Shown here: positions 45,595-56,115 of the stretch, piece by piece
How the letters are laid out: each line of letters starts with the position of its first letter
Position numbering within the stretch: position 1 is the stretch's first letter
Origin: Otatea glauca
Taxonomy: Eukaryota > Streptophyta > Magnoliopsida > Poales > Poaceae
NCBI GenBank assembly: GCA_036346275.1
Contig: CM070723.1
Coordinates: forward strand, 2,790,001-2,854,000
Length of the DNA: 64,000 bases
Direction of reading: 5' to 3'
Translations under genes and position numbers: made by a program
The notes under the pieces: model-generated
What the model saw: only the letters and a program-made list of their open reading frames with translations
Told to the model about the DNA's origin: nothing
The model's database searches: none

Positions 45595-46563
45595 GTTTTT
45601 CCTTTAATCTCGCTTGAAGATTGATTGGTTAATTCTGTTGTCGCTTTGTTAAATATCTTTCAATTTTATTTAATATAGCACTTGTTGAGGGGGAGCTCTT
45701 CATATGATTCTTACATCTTGAATCTCAAACAATATTGTTTGTCTCAAAAATAAGGTTGAATCTTAATTAAGCCATAAAACTTGAGATTCTATAAATTTTG
45801 GATGCAATTGTATGTCTTATAAAATATATATTAAAGTTTTATTGAAAACGTTGATTTCTTTGGGTATTTATCTCTGTCTTGTCTGCTTTCCCGATAGCAC
45901 CGCTCATACAAGAGCGGTAGCACCGGAGACCGGTGCAACCGGAAAATCCGCGGTAGCACTGGATTTATCGGGTTCTGGGGGTTAAGCCAAGTGCGGTGCA
46001 ACCGTTCCCTCCTCCTTCTTCACACCGCTCTCTCTCTCTCTCTTTTCTCTCTCTTCCCGTTATCCCTTTTGTTTCCCCTCTCAAATTTCTTCAAAATCAT
46101 CCGAAGAAATCAAGTTTTCTCTCCACCCGTTTGATCTTCACTCGATCCTCTCTCAAAGGTACCTTCTTTTGTTCAAATTTCATCGGTTCTTTATGCCCTA
46201 GCATCATCCTTATTCCTTTTTAAGGTTTTGTGAAAAATCAGCAAAATGTGTGGAAATTTGTTAAAATTTGTGGTTAAAATGTATTTGATGAAGGATATTC
46301 TTGCTATTAGTAGACTTTTCCTGAATCAAATCAGTTAAATCATGAATTCAAACAAATTTTGCTCAAAACTGTATCTGGCCGGTGCTACCGGTCCCTGTGC
46401 GGTAGCACCGCCCATGGTCCGGTGCTACCGGGTTTGTATAGGCGGTAGCAACGGATTTGCAGATAAACTGCTCACAGATGGCAATTTTCTTTACAAAACT
46501 CTAAGTGTCTGGGGTATATCCTTTGATCTTAATCCTTGAATATCTCTTTTGTATCCAGTAATC
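45595..46563 (+). other. Spacer between pol and envelope-like ORF of the Sirevirus-like element
   Basis: Contains an internal purine tract (GAGGGGGAG at about 45688-45696) and a CT-rich run (46028-46060). The LTR palindrome words also recur here: GCGGTAGCACCGG at about 45915-45930 and CCGGTGCTACCGG / GCGGTAGCACCG at about 46380-46450. No ORF. Confidence 0.7.
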
Positions 46564-47997
46564 ATGCCTAAGACTCGTGGCTCCGGGTGTTATGTTAAAG
46601 TAGCTGCAAATAGAGGACGAGCTCCTCCTCCTCTTCCTCAAGACTCCGACAGTGAAGACAACATTCCAATAGCTTCAAGACATCGTGAAGTCCGACAGAA
46701 GGTTAGGCAAGAAACTGGTGACAGCTCCAAGAAATCCAAGGGCAAACAATGTGTGTCAGAAACTAAAGAAGCTAGTGACTCTATAGATATAAATAAATCT
46801 CAAAGTGGAGAAGAGACCGAAGAAGAAGAAAACCTTGATGACTTCGATCCTTCGGTAAATTGGAAGACAATCAAAGGTGACACATATTTCTCCTTGAGAA
46901 CAGCAAATCAATACTTGTTGCCTAGGACTGCCACTAAGGATAAATTCAGAACTTTATTTCAGCAGAAAGTTTTTTATGAGATTTACAAAGAAAAGGAATT
47001 TGCTGATCACAAATGGATAAACTGGGAGCACATTAGAAAAATTCCTCTGTTTGTTGGAGTCCCTGAGTTATTTCATGGTGCGGGACTGTCAGACTTAGTT
47101 AGTAAAAGGTGTGATTATAATGAAGATCTAATCAGACAATTTTATGCTACATTGCATGTCTCTGAATCACATGAGAGCATAACTTGGATGACAGATGCCG
47201 CGATGCACACAAATCACCAAGAGTGAAATTGAGGAAGCTTGGGGCATTCATCACGGTGGGTATCCCGAGTGCAGTGATAAAGTCATTCCCTCGCGAAAGT
47301 TTGAGTTCTATGAACCTTGACTTGATCAAGCGTCCAGTAAAATGGCGATCTGCTTCCTTCGCGATCTAATAAATAGAATTGTTAGAGTTACAATCCATCC
47401 TAAGAGCGGAAACTATGATGAAATCAGAGGATATGCCTGGAATATTTTGGCTAAAATCATGAACAGAAATAAGTTTGATGTGGTGGATTTTATGATCAGA
47501 GAAATGGCTTCATCTGCTTGTGACAAAGGTAAAAGAATCTACTTTGCTCCATTCATTATGATGATAATCAAGAGAGTGATTGGATTTCTAGGAGGATGTG
47601 GCGGTGTCCACAAGCCATACCGACCCCGTGAGGCTGCTCCTCAGACCATTAGTCAGCGGGATCAGTCTTCATCCCAGCAGCCTCAACATCAGGATATCCC
47701 AGCTGCCTCAGAGGTCCCTCCATCTTAGCATATTTCTCATGATCAGTTCTTGGACAGTTTGAGGACTGACCTCATAAGCAGTCTAGCCAGCATGAGATCT
47801 GACATGATGAGTGGTTTCTCACGGCTGGAGGAGCAGCAGTCGCAGTCTAGGCAGATGGTTGAGGAGGTCTGAGGTCGTCTGGATTCCATTGATTCCTCCA
47901 TCTCCGAGCTTCGCTCATCGCTCCCTATTGTCTATCAGCGCTCGAGATCTCGTGCACCTCCATCTACTCCGCCTCCTCCAGCTCCTCCATCTTCTTG
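46564..47997 (+). pseudogene. Envelope-like ORF of the Sirevirus-like element, disrupted
   Basis: Open from ATG 46564 to 47226 and then continuing in a second frame from about 47215, with in-frame stops near 47331, 47728 and 47873. The N-terminus is basic and Ser/Glu-rich (MPKTRGSGCYVKVAANRGR, later EETEEEENLDDFDPSVNW). The middle is a folded-looking segment with Trp/Phe. The end is Gln/Ser/Pro-rich with a short coiled coil (LDSIDSSISELRSSL) and PPSTPPPPAPP. Position after pol in a Sirevirus supports the env-like assignment. The role of these plant proteins is unproven, and no signal peptide is evident. Confidence 0.7.
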
Positions 47998-48487
47998 AGC
48001 TTCTCGATGATCTTTTTGTATTTGATGCCAAAGGGGGAGAAGTGAAAGTGAACAGAAGATAAACTAGAAACTTATGTTTGTTTTGGTTGATACTTGTGTT
48101 GCTGTGTATGTTTGTTTGAACTTGTCGTGGTTAAATATTTGTAATACTTATGGTTGCTTTAAAATATTCTCATGCTCTTGCATATTGTAATATCATATTG
48201 TTGTTTTAATACCCTCATTTGTTTATCCACGAGCTCAATTATTAAACAAAACTCTGTCAAATTTTTGTTTAAATGTACAAATCATCTACTTGCAATTAAC
48301 ATGCACATCTCTAGGGGGAGTATTTCTTTAAAAATATATATCATGTTTTATACTCCTTTCTTGCTTCGAAAGGCAAAGAAAACTTATTGATTCTTAAGCA
48401 CTTGAAGCAAAAATTCCCTTTTGTTCACCTAAAAACAATTTCAAACTATCACTATGGGTTGTCATCAATTACCAAAAAGGGGGAGAT
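47998..48487 (+). other. 3' non-coding region and polypurine tract of the Sirevirus-like element
   Basis: AT-rich spacer with three purine tracts: AAAGGGGGAGAAG (about 48030), CTAGGGGGAGT (about 48313) and the functional-looking AAAAAGGGGGAGAT ending at 48487 directly before the LTR. Multiple tracts of this kind are a described Sirevirus trait. Confidence 0.75.
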
Positions 48488-50200
48488 TGAAAGCATCTAG
48501 GCACCCGATATGTTTTGATTTTGATAATTAATGACAACTTTGATATATGATCTAATGCTTTTGTTGAGAATATTGAAAGTAAGTCGATTCCAAGATTAGT
48601 GATCATGGAAATACCAAGGAAGGTTCAAGCCAATCAAGCAATATGTCAAGATCATATAAAGGTATATTTATAAGTCTCTTTTCTAGTCCTTTGACAATCT
48701 TGGAGTTTGGAAGAAAGATCGGTTTACTAGATATAGAGCCGTACTATTAAGAGGGATCTTGACGCTTATCTTAATGTCATTTAAGGGTTTGAAGGCTCAA
48801 TATGCATATTCAAATTAGTTGCCCAATATTAGACAAGTTTCATCTTTGAAAAACCTTGAGATAATTCAAATCTCTGGAAATCGGTGCTCACGCTTATGGC
48901 GTAGCAGTGCTACGGATGATGTAGCACCGCTCAACAACCCGGTGTGAAAATTCGAGAGAAGAGGTTTTGGGCGATTTGTAGCCGGTGCTACCGCCCATGG
49001 CGATCCGGTGCTACGGGATCACGTAGCACCGGACTTGACCCGTGTGAAATCACAGAGGTGTGTTTATGGGTGATTTAGTGGCCCGGTGCTACCGCCCAAG
49101 ATGGCCCGGTGCTACCGGACCTTCGGTAGCACCGGACCTTAACCCGGTGTAAAAATTCCAGAGAAGAACTTTTCTTAAGCTTTTGGTATCCTGGTGCTAC
49201 CGCACTTGGTGGCCCGGTGCTACCGGACCTTCGGTAGCACCGGACCTCAGCTCGGTGCTATATTTCCAGAGAAGTGTGTTTTTGAACAAAGAAAAAGAAA
49301 TGGAGCCCGGTGCTACCGGCCCTAGTTGGGCGGTAGCATCGGACCCCTGTAACGGTCTCTGGCAAGTGCATTAAATGCACTGTTCTAGCCGTTGAAGTGG
49401 AGCCCGGTGCTACCGATCCTATATGGGCGGTAGCACCGGAAAAACAGATTTTCTGCAGATTCGAGCTCCAACGGCTAGAAAGTTTGGTGGAGGCTATAAA
49501 TACCTCCCCACCTGCATTCTAGAGTAACTTTGGGGTCCTCATTGATGATATTTGAGCTCTAGCAAGTGTTCTCCACTCTAGTGTGCATTCAATTTCTATT
49601 TGTGAGAGTGAGAATCAAGTTTGGGTGTTGCATTTAGTGTTTGAGCCTTTAGACACCGACATTTGATCTCAAGCTAGCGTCAAGGTTTATTACTCTTGAA
49701 GGTTGCCGCCTCCTAGACGGCTTGGTGGCGATTGTGCACGGTGAGCTTCTCAACGGAGATTGTGAGAAGTCCCGGCAAGTTGTGAAGGCCGGAGTTCGCC
49801 TACCCGGAGCGGGGAAGAACTACCCTAGTGATCGAGGAAGGCTCAAGCGAGTGGAGCCGGCTTGCGTGGTTCAAGTCACCTCAGCGTGGAGTAGGGGAGA
49901 CCGGCAAGTCTCCGAGACCACGGGTTAAATTCCTTGTCTCCTATTTATTTGTGTTTGGTACTTTTGTTTGTTGAAAATCCATTTCATTAATACCATATTC
50001 TTCATTGTCTCTTGTGCTCTCAAGTATATTTGCTTCACTTGTATTGACATACCATCTTAAGCAATTGCTAGAGTTTTTAGTGTGTTCTTCACTTTTGTAT
50101 CTCAATTTGATAGCATCATTTGTATTTCCTAAATTGTGTGAAAAATTTAGAAACCTCCTATTCACCCCCCCCCCTTTAGTCGGTTATCCTTGATCTTACA
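48488..50200 (+). repeat. 3' LTR of the Sirevirus-like element
   Basis: 1713 bp, same ends as the 5' LTR, followed by ACGAG. The palindrome array (48887-49440) is present, but its first ~170 bases (48880-49050) have lost many single bases relative to the 5' copy. The rest is close to identical. Confidence 0.95.
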
Positions 50201-50205
50201 ACGAG

Positions 50206-51130
50206 CCCCTCGGCTTGAACTTCCTAGCTACGATAGCACGAAGGACCCGCTCTCCTGGCTGCGCTAGTGCGAGCACTTCTTCCGTCTTCATCAAATTCCA
50301 GTGCGAGACCACGTGGAGGTAATGGGATTGCATCTACACGGCGAGGCCCAGGAGGTGCTAGAAAATTGGGCGCTTGATGTGGGATGGATCGCTTGGGAGG
50401 ACTTCTTCGATACCTTCCTTCAGCGTTTTACCCACCAATCAGGTGCCGAACCATTGGGTGATCTCGTCAATCTCAAACAGGGCACCAGTCAAGTTGATGA
50501 CTATGCCCACGAGTTCCAGCGGCTTCTCGCACGAACGCCTCGCATGACAAGGGCGGATCAAGTGGAGAGGTTCACCACAGGTCTAGCAAAGACACTCGTG
50601 CCAACGTCTGAAGAGAACGGCCTCACAATCTGTCGGAGGTTGTCAGCCTCGCCCGCGACGCGGAGGAATGAAAAGATCTTTGGGTGGCTGAAGCCATGCA
50701 GAGTTATGCCAACCAAGGACAAGGGCGAACGACATTCAACCGAGGTGCGGCGTCAACAGCCACACACACGGTCACAACACCGGGACAGCCAAACCTGGTT
50801 GCACTGACGCCGACCAGCGGGGGCAGTACCTCCAACTCCAGTACCCTGTCCAAAACTGCCTCGGGGCCCACCCCCTCGCCAAGCTCAAGCTCAATGCTAA
50901 TCAACTTGCCGAACGCAGCGCAAAAGGCCTGTGCTACCACTGTGATGATTTCTACTCCAAGGGACACTGTTGCAAGCGGCTATTCTCCATTGAGATTACT
51001 GTTGGGGATGAGGAGGACAGTGACAACCTATCTCTTGCAGTAGCCATCCAGTCAAAGGAGGATGAAGAACCACCACCAACGCTGTCCATGCTTGCAATTC
51101 TTGGGCCCAAGTTAGGGAGGCACAATGCAG
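50206..51130 (+). pseudogene. Gag of the chromovirus element (after the nested insertion)
   Basis: Continues the gag interrupted at 38715. It shows the retrotransposon gag domain (EVLENWALDVGWIAWEDFFD, FLQRFTHQSGAEPLGDLVNL, DYAHEFQRLLARTPRM) and a zinc-knuckle-like CYHCDDFYSKGHCC at about 50930-50970. It is split into at least three frames (breaks near 50640-50690 and 50900). Confidence 0.85.
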
Positions 51131-52320
51131 GTGGTGTTGGTCATGCGGGGACAGCGTCTACTCTGCCTCATTGACAGCGATAGTACCCACAATTTCATCA
51201 GTACCTACGCCGCCGTCAGCATGGCACTCGACCATCAACTGGTGTCATCCCCACAAGTCAAGGTTGTCGATGGCAACCAATGACCCTGTTTAGGGAGTGT
51301 GCCAACCAAGGGTTTCGGCATCGACACACACTCCTTTGTTGCACCATTCCTCGTAATTCCGCTTGACGGGTTTGACGTCATCCTCGGCGTACAATGGCTT
51401 CAGACACTAGGAAATATCCAGTAAAACTTCGTCGTCGTCACTATGTCCTTTGATCACGCCAGATCGCGAGTGCAGCTTCAGGGTGCCGGCTGCAATAAGC
51501 GCTCCTATCTACTATCCCTCCAGCTTGATCAAAGTACCGAGGAGAGTTCCCTCCTCGCGGCCTTCAAAGACGTGTTCGCCGAGCCGAAGGGCCTTCCTCC
51601 ACCGCGTCTTTGCGACCATCGCATCTGTCTTAAGGAGTGCACAGGACCAGTCATCCGGCTGTATCGGTACCCCTACCGATAGAAGGATGAGATCAAACGC
51701 CAGTGCACGGCTATGCTCGAACAAGGCATCATCCGGCCAAGCCGTTCCCTTTTTCATCGCCAGTCTTGCTGGTTAAAAAGGGGGATGGCTCATGGCGATT
51801 CTGCGTCGACTATCGGGAATTGAATGCACTCACGATCAAGAACAAATTTTCGATTTTGATGGTCGAGGAGTTGCTAGACGAGCTGCACAACGCCAAATTC
51901 CTCTCCAAGCTCGACCTGCGCTCGGGGTACCACCAAGTGCGCATGCATGAAGGCGACATCGACAAAACAGCGTTTCGCACTCATCATGGGCATTACGAGT
52001 TTCTCGTGATGCCATTTGGACTCTCCAACGCGCCATCGACATTCCAAGCTCTCATGAACGAGGTCTTACATGACTTCCTTCAGAAGTTTGTCCTAGTCTT
52101 CTTCAACGACATCCTCATCTATAGCCGGTCTGCAGAGGAACACCACGCCCATGTGCGCGTCGTCCTGGAGCGCCTGCGCTAACACAAACTGTTCCTGAAG
52201 ATGTCCAAGCGCAAGTTCTAGAGACACCGGATGGGCGCTATCTTGGGCACATCATCTTTGACATCGGCATGGCGGCTGACCCTGATAAGTTGCATGCTGT
52301 TTCGGGGTAGGCACAACCAA
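51131..52320 (+). pseudogene. Protease and reverse transcriptase of the chromovirus element
   Basis: The protease block reads LIDSDSTHNFIS at about 51170. The usual DSG is DSD (codon GAT at 51179-51181), so the flap-side Gly is lost. RT (51703-52182) reads SPVLLVKKGDGSWRFCVDYR, SKLDLRSGYHQVRM, VMPFGLSNAPSTFQ and VLVFFNDILIYSRS. The catalytic pair is F-N-D instead of F-D-D (AAC at 52105-52107), which should abolish polymerase activity. Stops and indels also lie on both sides. Confidence 0.9.
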
Positions 52321-53130
52321 CAATGGTAACAGCGCTTCGCGGCTTCCTTGAGGGCTTACCAGCTACTACGGGAGGTTCATCCACAAGTATACCAACATTG
52401 ATGAGCCTCTAACAGCCTTGCTCTACCGCAACCAATTCCAGTGGATGCCGGAGACGGAGGTCACCTTCCACTTCCTCAAATCAGCACTCATGATGGCACC
52501 GGCGCTGCAACCGCCAGATTTTTCTGCACCCTTCATCGTGGAGTGTGACGCTTCAGGGTGTGGCGTCGGGGCTGTGCTTCAATAGGAGGGACACCAAGTC
52601 GTTTTTTTCAGCTGCAAGCTGGCTGACCGGCATACAAAGCTCGCCGCATATGAGCGCGAGCTGACCAGGCTCTCAAAAGCTGTTCGCCATTGGCGGCCTT
52701 ATTTGTGGGTTCGGGCCTTCATCGTCCGCACCCACCATGCCAGCTTGAAGGTCCTCCTCAAGCAGGCGCTCTTCACCCCACCGCAACAACACTAGCTTAG
52801 CAAGCTCATGGGTTTCGACTTACGCGTGGAATACAAGCCGGGAAGAGCAAACTAAGCCGCCAACGCTTTGTCCCATCTGGACGAGGCTGTTCCAGCCTAT
52901 GCGGCACTATCCGCCCCACGCCTACTAGCCGCCGATCAGTGGCGTGCAATTCTTCACGCCGACTCAGAAATCTAGCAAAGGTGCACCGCCCTATAGCCAC
53001 CGCTGACCGATGACTTGCGCAACGACGGGATGCCTGCCACAAATAGTCAGGAGCAGTCCGCTCCTAGCTTGGCGGACAATCTGTAGGGGGAGCACACAAC
53101 TACTTCTGGCCAGGAGAGTTCGGCTACACA
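52321..53130 (+). pseudogene. RNase H region of the chromovirus element
   Basis: RNase H-like segment with FIVECDASGCGVGAVLQ, FFSCKLADRHTKLAAYEREL, VRHWRPYLWVRAFIVRT and VEYKPGRAN. Several in-frame stops occur where family members have Gln (TAG for CAG at about 52584, 52795 and 52853). Confidence 0.8.
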
Positions 53131-54559
53131 GTCGGAAATTGTGGCTCCATTGGCTGACGCTCTGCCAAGGGTGTCACATCCTTCATGGGGCGTGCATGAT
53201 GGACTACTCTTCCGCAACGATCGTCTCATCGTTCCAGAGAAGTCACCCCTCATTCCCGCCATGGTGGCAACAGTCCACAACTTGACACATGAGGGAGTGC
53301 ATAAGACGCTACATCGCCTTCAACAATACTACTATTGGCCACACCAGCGGCGCACCGTCGAGGAGTACATCGCGCAATGCGCGGTGTGCCAACGAAGCAA
53401 GACTAGCTCTCTTTCTCCCGCAGGACTCCTTCAACCTCTTCCCTTGCCCCATCAGATATGGGCAGACATGATGTGAGGTTGTGTCCCGATCTTTCGATGA
53501 GAGCGGCCCATGGATGACGTGTTGGAGTTGGCACAACCAAATGTGGTCATATCCGTAGTAGTGATGTCTTCATCAAGACATCTCCATGAATTTCATTGTC
53601 GGTCTACCAAAGTCGCACGGCAAGTCCGCACTCTTGGTAGTGGTGGACCACTTGTCCAAGTATGCACACTGCATGCCTCTAACACGGCCAGCCTCAGCTC
53701 CAGTGGTGGCGCAGCTCTTCTTCGACAATGTCGTCCGCTTGCACGGCATGCCGGAATCCATCGTTTCCAACCGCGATCGGTTTTCACCAGCGCCTTCCGG
53801 CAGGATTTGTTCAAACGATGCAGCACCACACTCCTTTCTACAGCTTATCACTCGCAGACGGATGGGCAAACAAAGGTGGTCAACAGAAGAGTGGAAATGT
53901 ACCTCCGTTGTTTGGCGGTCGATAACCTAAGCACATGGGTTAAGTGGCTTCCCTCGGTGGAGTTCTGCTACAACTCCTTCCACTCCGCTCATCGCATGAC
54001 GCCCTTCGAGCTTGTCTACAGGCGACCTCCTCCGCCGCTCCTTCCATACAACCAAGGGGCCATCGTCGACTGTCACCTCGACGACCACGATGCGCTCCGT
54101 TCCAGTGCCCGAGAGCATCTTCACCACACCCAAAATAGGATGAAACAGTACTATGACATCCACCATTGCGAGGTATCGTTCACACTAGGTACTTGGGTAT
54201 GGCTCCAGCTTCAACACCATCAGCAACATTCGGTGTGCCCCAATACCCACCACAAGCTATCACCACATACTATGGCCCTTATCAGGTTGTGGAGCGCATT
54301 GGGAAGGTTGCCTATCAGCTTGTGTTACCCCCGGAGGCTCGCCTTCATGATGTGTTCTATGTTTCTCTTCTGAAGCAATTCAAAGGTAATCCCCTGACGG
54401 TGCCACCTGAGGTACCTTCCGACATCTAGCCAGCTCTCCAGCCAGTGCCACCTGAACCGCACCGCCTCCTAGTGCAGCGCTTCTTCAAGGGACGACGTCA
54501 ATTTCTCGTTCATTGGAAAGGCGAACATGAAAATGAGGTGACATGGGTCCAAGCAACAG
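53131..54559 (+). pseudogene. Integrase with chromodomain of the chromovirus element
   Basis: The HHCC zinc domain reads ATVHNLTHEGVHKTLHRLQQ and CAVCQRSKTSS. The core has VVDHLSKYAHCMPL and a damaged second Asp block (VSNRDRFSPAPS). Then THYSQTDGQTKVVNR-type sequence (YHSQTDGQTKVVNRRVEMYL), LPSVEFCYNSFHSAHRMTPF and YQVVERIGKVAYQLVLPP follow. The C-terminal chromodomain is FKGRRQFLVHWKGEHENEVT. Chromodomains steer integration to marked chromatin. At least four frame changes occur (53480, 53590, 53830, 54190), plus a stop at 54427. Confidence 0.88.
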
Positions 54560-54937
54560 TGTTGCGTCGCTCTGGACCTCGACAATGTCTACTACCGGAA
54601 GAGAGGGCCCTCCAGGCGCGTGTGCGAGTAGCGCATGGGTGGGAGGGGCAGCGGTTAGTTCTATCCGGTTAGTTTGTTGCTTATCCAGTAGTTAGTTTGT
54701 TTCGGATTTCATGGTTCAGTTTCTATTTGTATGCGGAAAAAGGAATGAAAATGGGAGAAATGAATGAAAATGGCCTCTGAATTTTGCCACAAATCTTACT
54801 TCTTGGCGGTACCTTAACAAAGCCGGTGGCTCCGACAGCCTCATTTTCGTCGCTCGCAACAACGGCATCGACGTCCCCCACTTCCAACCGCGTCGGTCTT
54901 AGGCCTGGCACCCGCCTCTTCAACCAAACCCACAACA
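54560..54937 (+). repeat. 3' LTR of the chromovirus element
   Basis: About 378 bp, ending CACAACA directly before CCATG. The left border is uncertain by about 10 bases because the first ~25 bases differ from the 5' LTR. Confidence 0.88.
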
Positions 54938-55266
54938 CCATGATTGAGGTACAATATTTAACAAGTTTTGAGTTGTTTTCTTTTTTACACTCGAACGATT
55001 GAATTGAAATGAGAACACTAGTTTGTGCTTTCAAATAGTCTGGGAACGGAGACTTTGAGACACTAGAAAAGGAGGTCTTGGAGTGGGGTGAACCCACTTG
55101 TTCCATCTGGCAAGCAGGTAATGGAGTGATAATCTAGGCATCTTGTCTTCATGGTACAATGCAAATATCTTTTGCACTGATGATTGCTCTCTTTTTTTTA
55201 CTTTTGTTTTCTTGTTCTTTTCTTGTATAGGAGCTGGCTGTGATGCTGTTCCAATCTGCTCTATAG

Positions 55267-56115
55267 ATGGTGCACTGTTCATAGTTCTAGGAATAAGCAC
55301 AAGCCCACCTTCCGAATGTGCAGTTGACCTTGTCACTACGGGCAATGTTTAAGTCTTCCATGCCAATGAACTGTGTACACTACTTCGTGGAACTGAAATA
55401 ATGATTCGTACCTTAGCAGAGTTATCCAGTGTTGTTTCCGGCGATCCTCGTTGAATGAGGCTTAATTCATGCCAACCTTGGTGCCTCAGCCCCGGACTTG
55501 TACTGGCGGTGCATGCCTGTCAGTTGGTCTATAAGACCCTTGTGCTTGGTCGGTTGGATGCTCAATCCAATGGCACAAAGCGTTATTGCGCCCCTCTGCC
55601 TTTGGAATGGTAAGGTAGGAATGTAGGATACGCGCTTCCTGCTTGAATTGGTCAACTGACCTTGAATAATAATTTAGTAAATAGTCAGAAAGACATTACG
55701 AATGGGCCGATCAATTTTGTACTTGTGTATCGTATGGAAGAAAATGATTGAGCTGTATTCTTATCAAAATTAAGCATAAAAATGATATCTATGGCCATCA
55801 TGAACATCAAATTCTCAAGAAACAATTTAGATACAAACAGTAACTACTGTCATATCATTACCTGCTGAGCAACGCTGCAGCATGTCCACGAGCATACGAT
55901 GGCGACGATCAACACGGAAGCATCAGCGAACTGTGCTCAACAACCAACTAGTCTGCCCATATCATCTCAGATGGGGCTCTGAATTATTGACAATATATTT
56001 CTTTGCTCAACACATGATCTACAATAGTACAATGCTACAACAAAATAATTACAGTTTCATATGATTGTACAAGTTACAGATTTACAATATACAGAATATG
56101 AACAAAAACGCAAAT
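55267..56115. other. Spacer between the xylose isomerase remnant and REV3 (convergent ends)
   Basis: 3' flank of both transcription directions. No gene, repeat or transposon end recognised. Confidence 0.5.

Larger units (their letters stand above)
38716..50200 (+). mobile_element. Sirevirus-like Ty1/copia retrotransposon, nested, near full length
   Basis: 11,485 bp with 1.7-kb LTRs (38716-40417 and 48488-50200). Perfect target duplication ACGAG at 38711-38715 and 50201-50205. Primer site TGGTATCAGAGC at 40420-40431; polypurine tract AAAAAGGGGGAGAT just before 48488. Order: gag with two CCHC knuckles, protease, integrase, RT, RNase H, a purine tract GAGGGGGAG at about 45688, an envelope-like ORF, 3' LTR. 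Size, purine-tract copies, an env-like gene and the long gag match Sireviruses (Maximus type). In the last ~760 bases the LTRs differ at about 17 positions by eye, so the insertion is fairly recent. A handful of stops and frameshifts make it defective. Confidence 0.95.
37909..54937 (+). mobile_element. Ty3/gypsy chromovirus-type element (Reina-like), host of a nested copia element
   Basis: LTRs 37909-38295 and about 54560-54937. Perfect target duplication CCATG at 37904-37908 and 54938-54942, within a xylose isomerase exon. Primer site TGGTATCAGAGC (initiator Met tRNA) at 38299-38310. The gag start lies at 38327-38715 and is interrupted by the copia element 38716-50200. The rest of gag, protease, RT, RNase H, integrase and a chromodomain follow to 54560. 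Without the nested copy it is about 5.5 kb. Short LTRs, small size and a C-terminal chromodomain point to the Reina clade. LTRs carry several indels, and all domains have stops or frameshifts. Confidence 0.93.
35063..55266 (+). pseudogene. XYLA: Xylose isomerase 3' half, split by four insertions
   Basis: Exons recognised in order: 35063-35086, 35532-35587, 36469-36515, 36595-36671 with 37208-37210, 37341-37411, 37524-37564, 37662-37756, 37843-37908 with 54943-54948, 55039-55117 and 55231-55266. Key blocks: QYDWYAATTFSSLQKYG, INVECNHATLSGH, CHHELETARINGLLGNIDV, WDTDQFLTDISEATLVMSSV, GGFNFDAKL, RRESTDVDDMFIAHISGMDT, DGSLDELVYKRYQSFD and the C-terminal ELAVMLFQSAL. The enzyme normally interconverts xylose and xylulose. 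Lesions: no N-terminal half; an internal deletion of about 22 bases in the first exon; acceptor AG changed to AC before 37341; a 5-base deletion before 37756; an extra T near 55099; and insertions at 35172, 36672 and 37909 plus a block before 36469. It cannot make an active enzyme. Confidence 0.93.
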
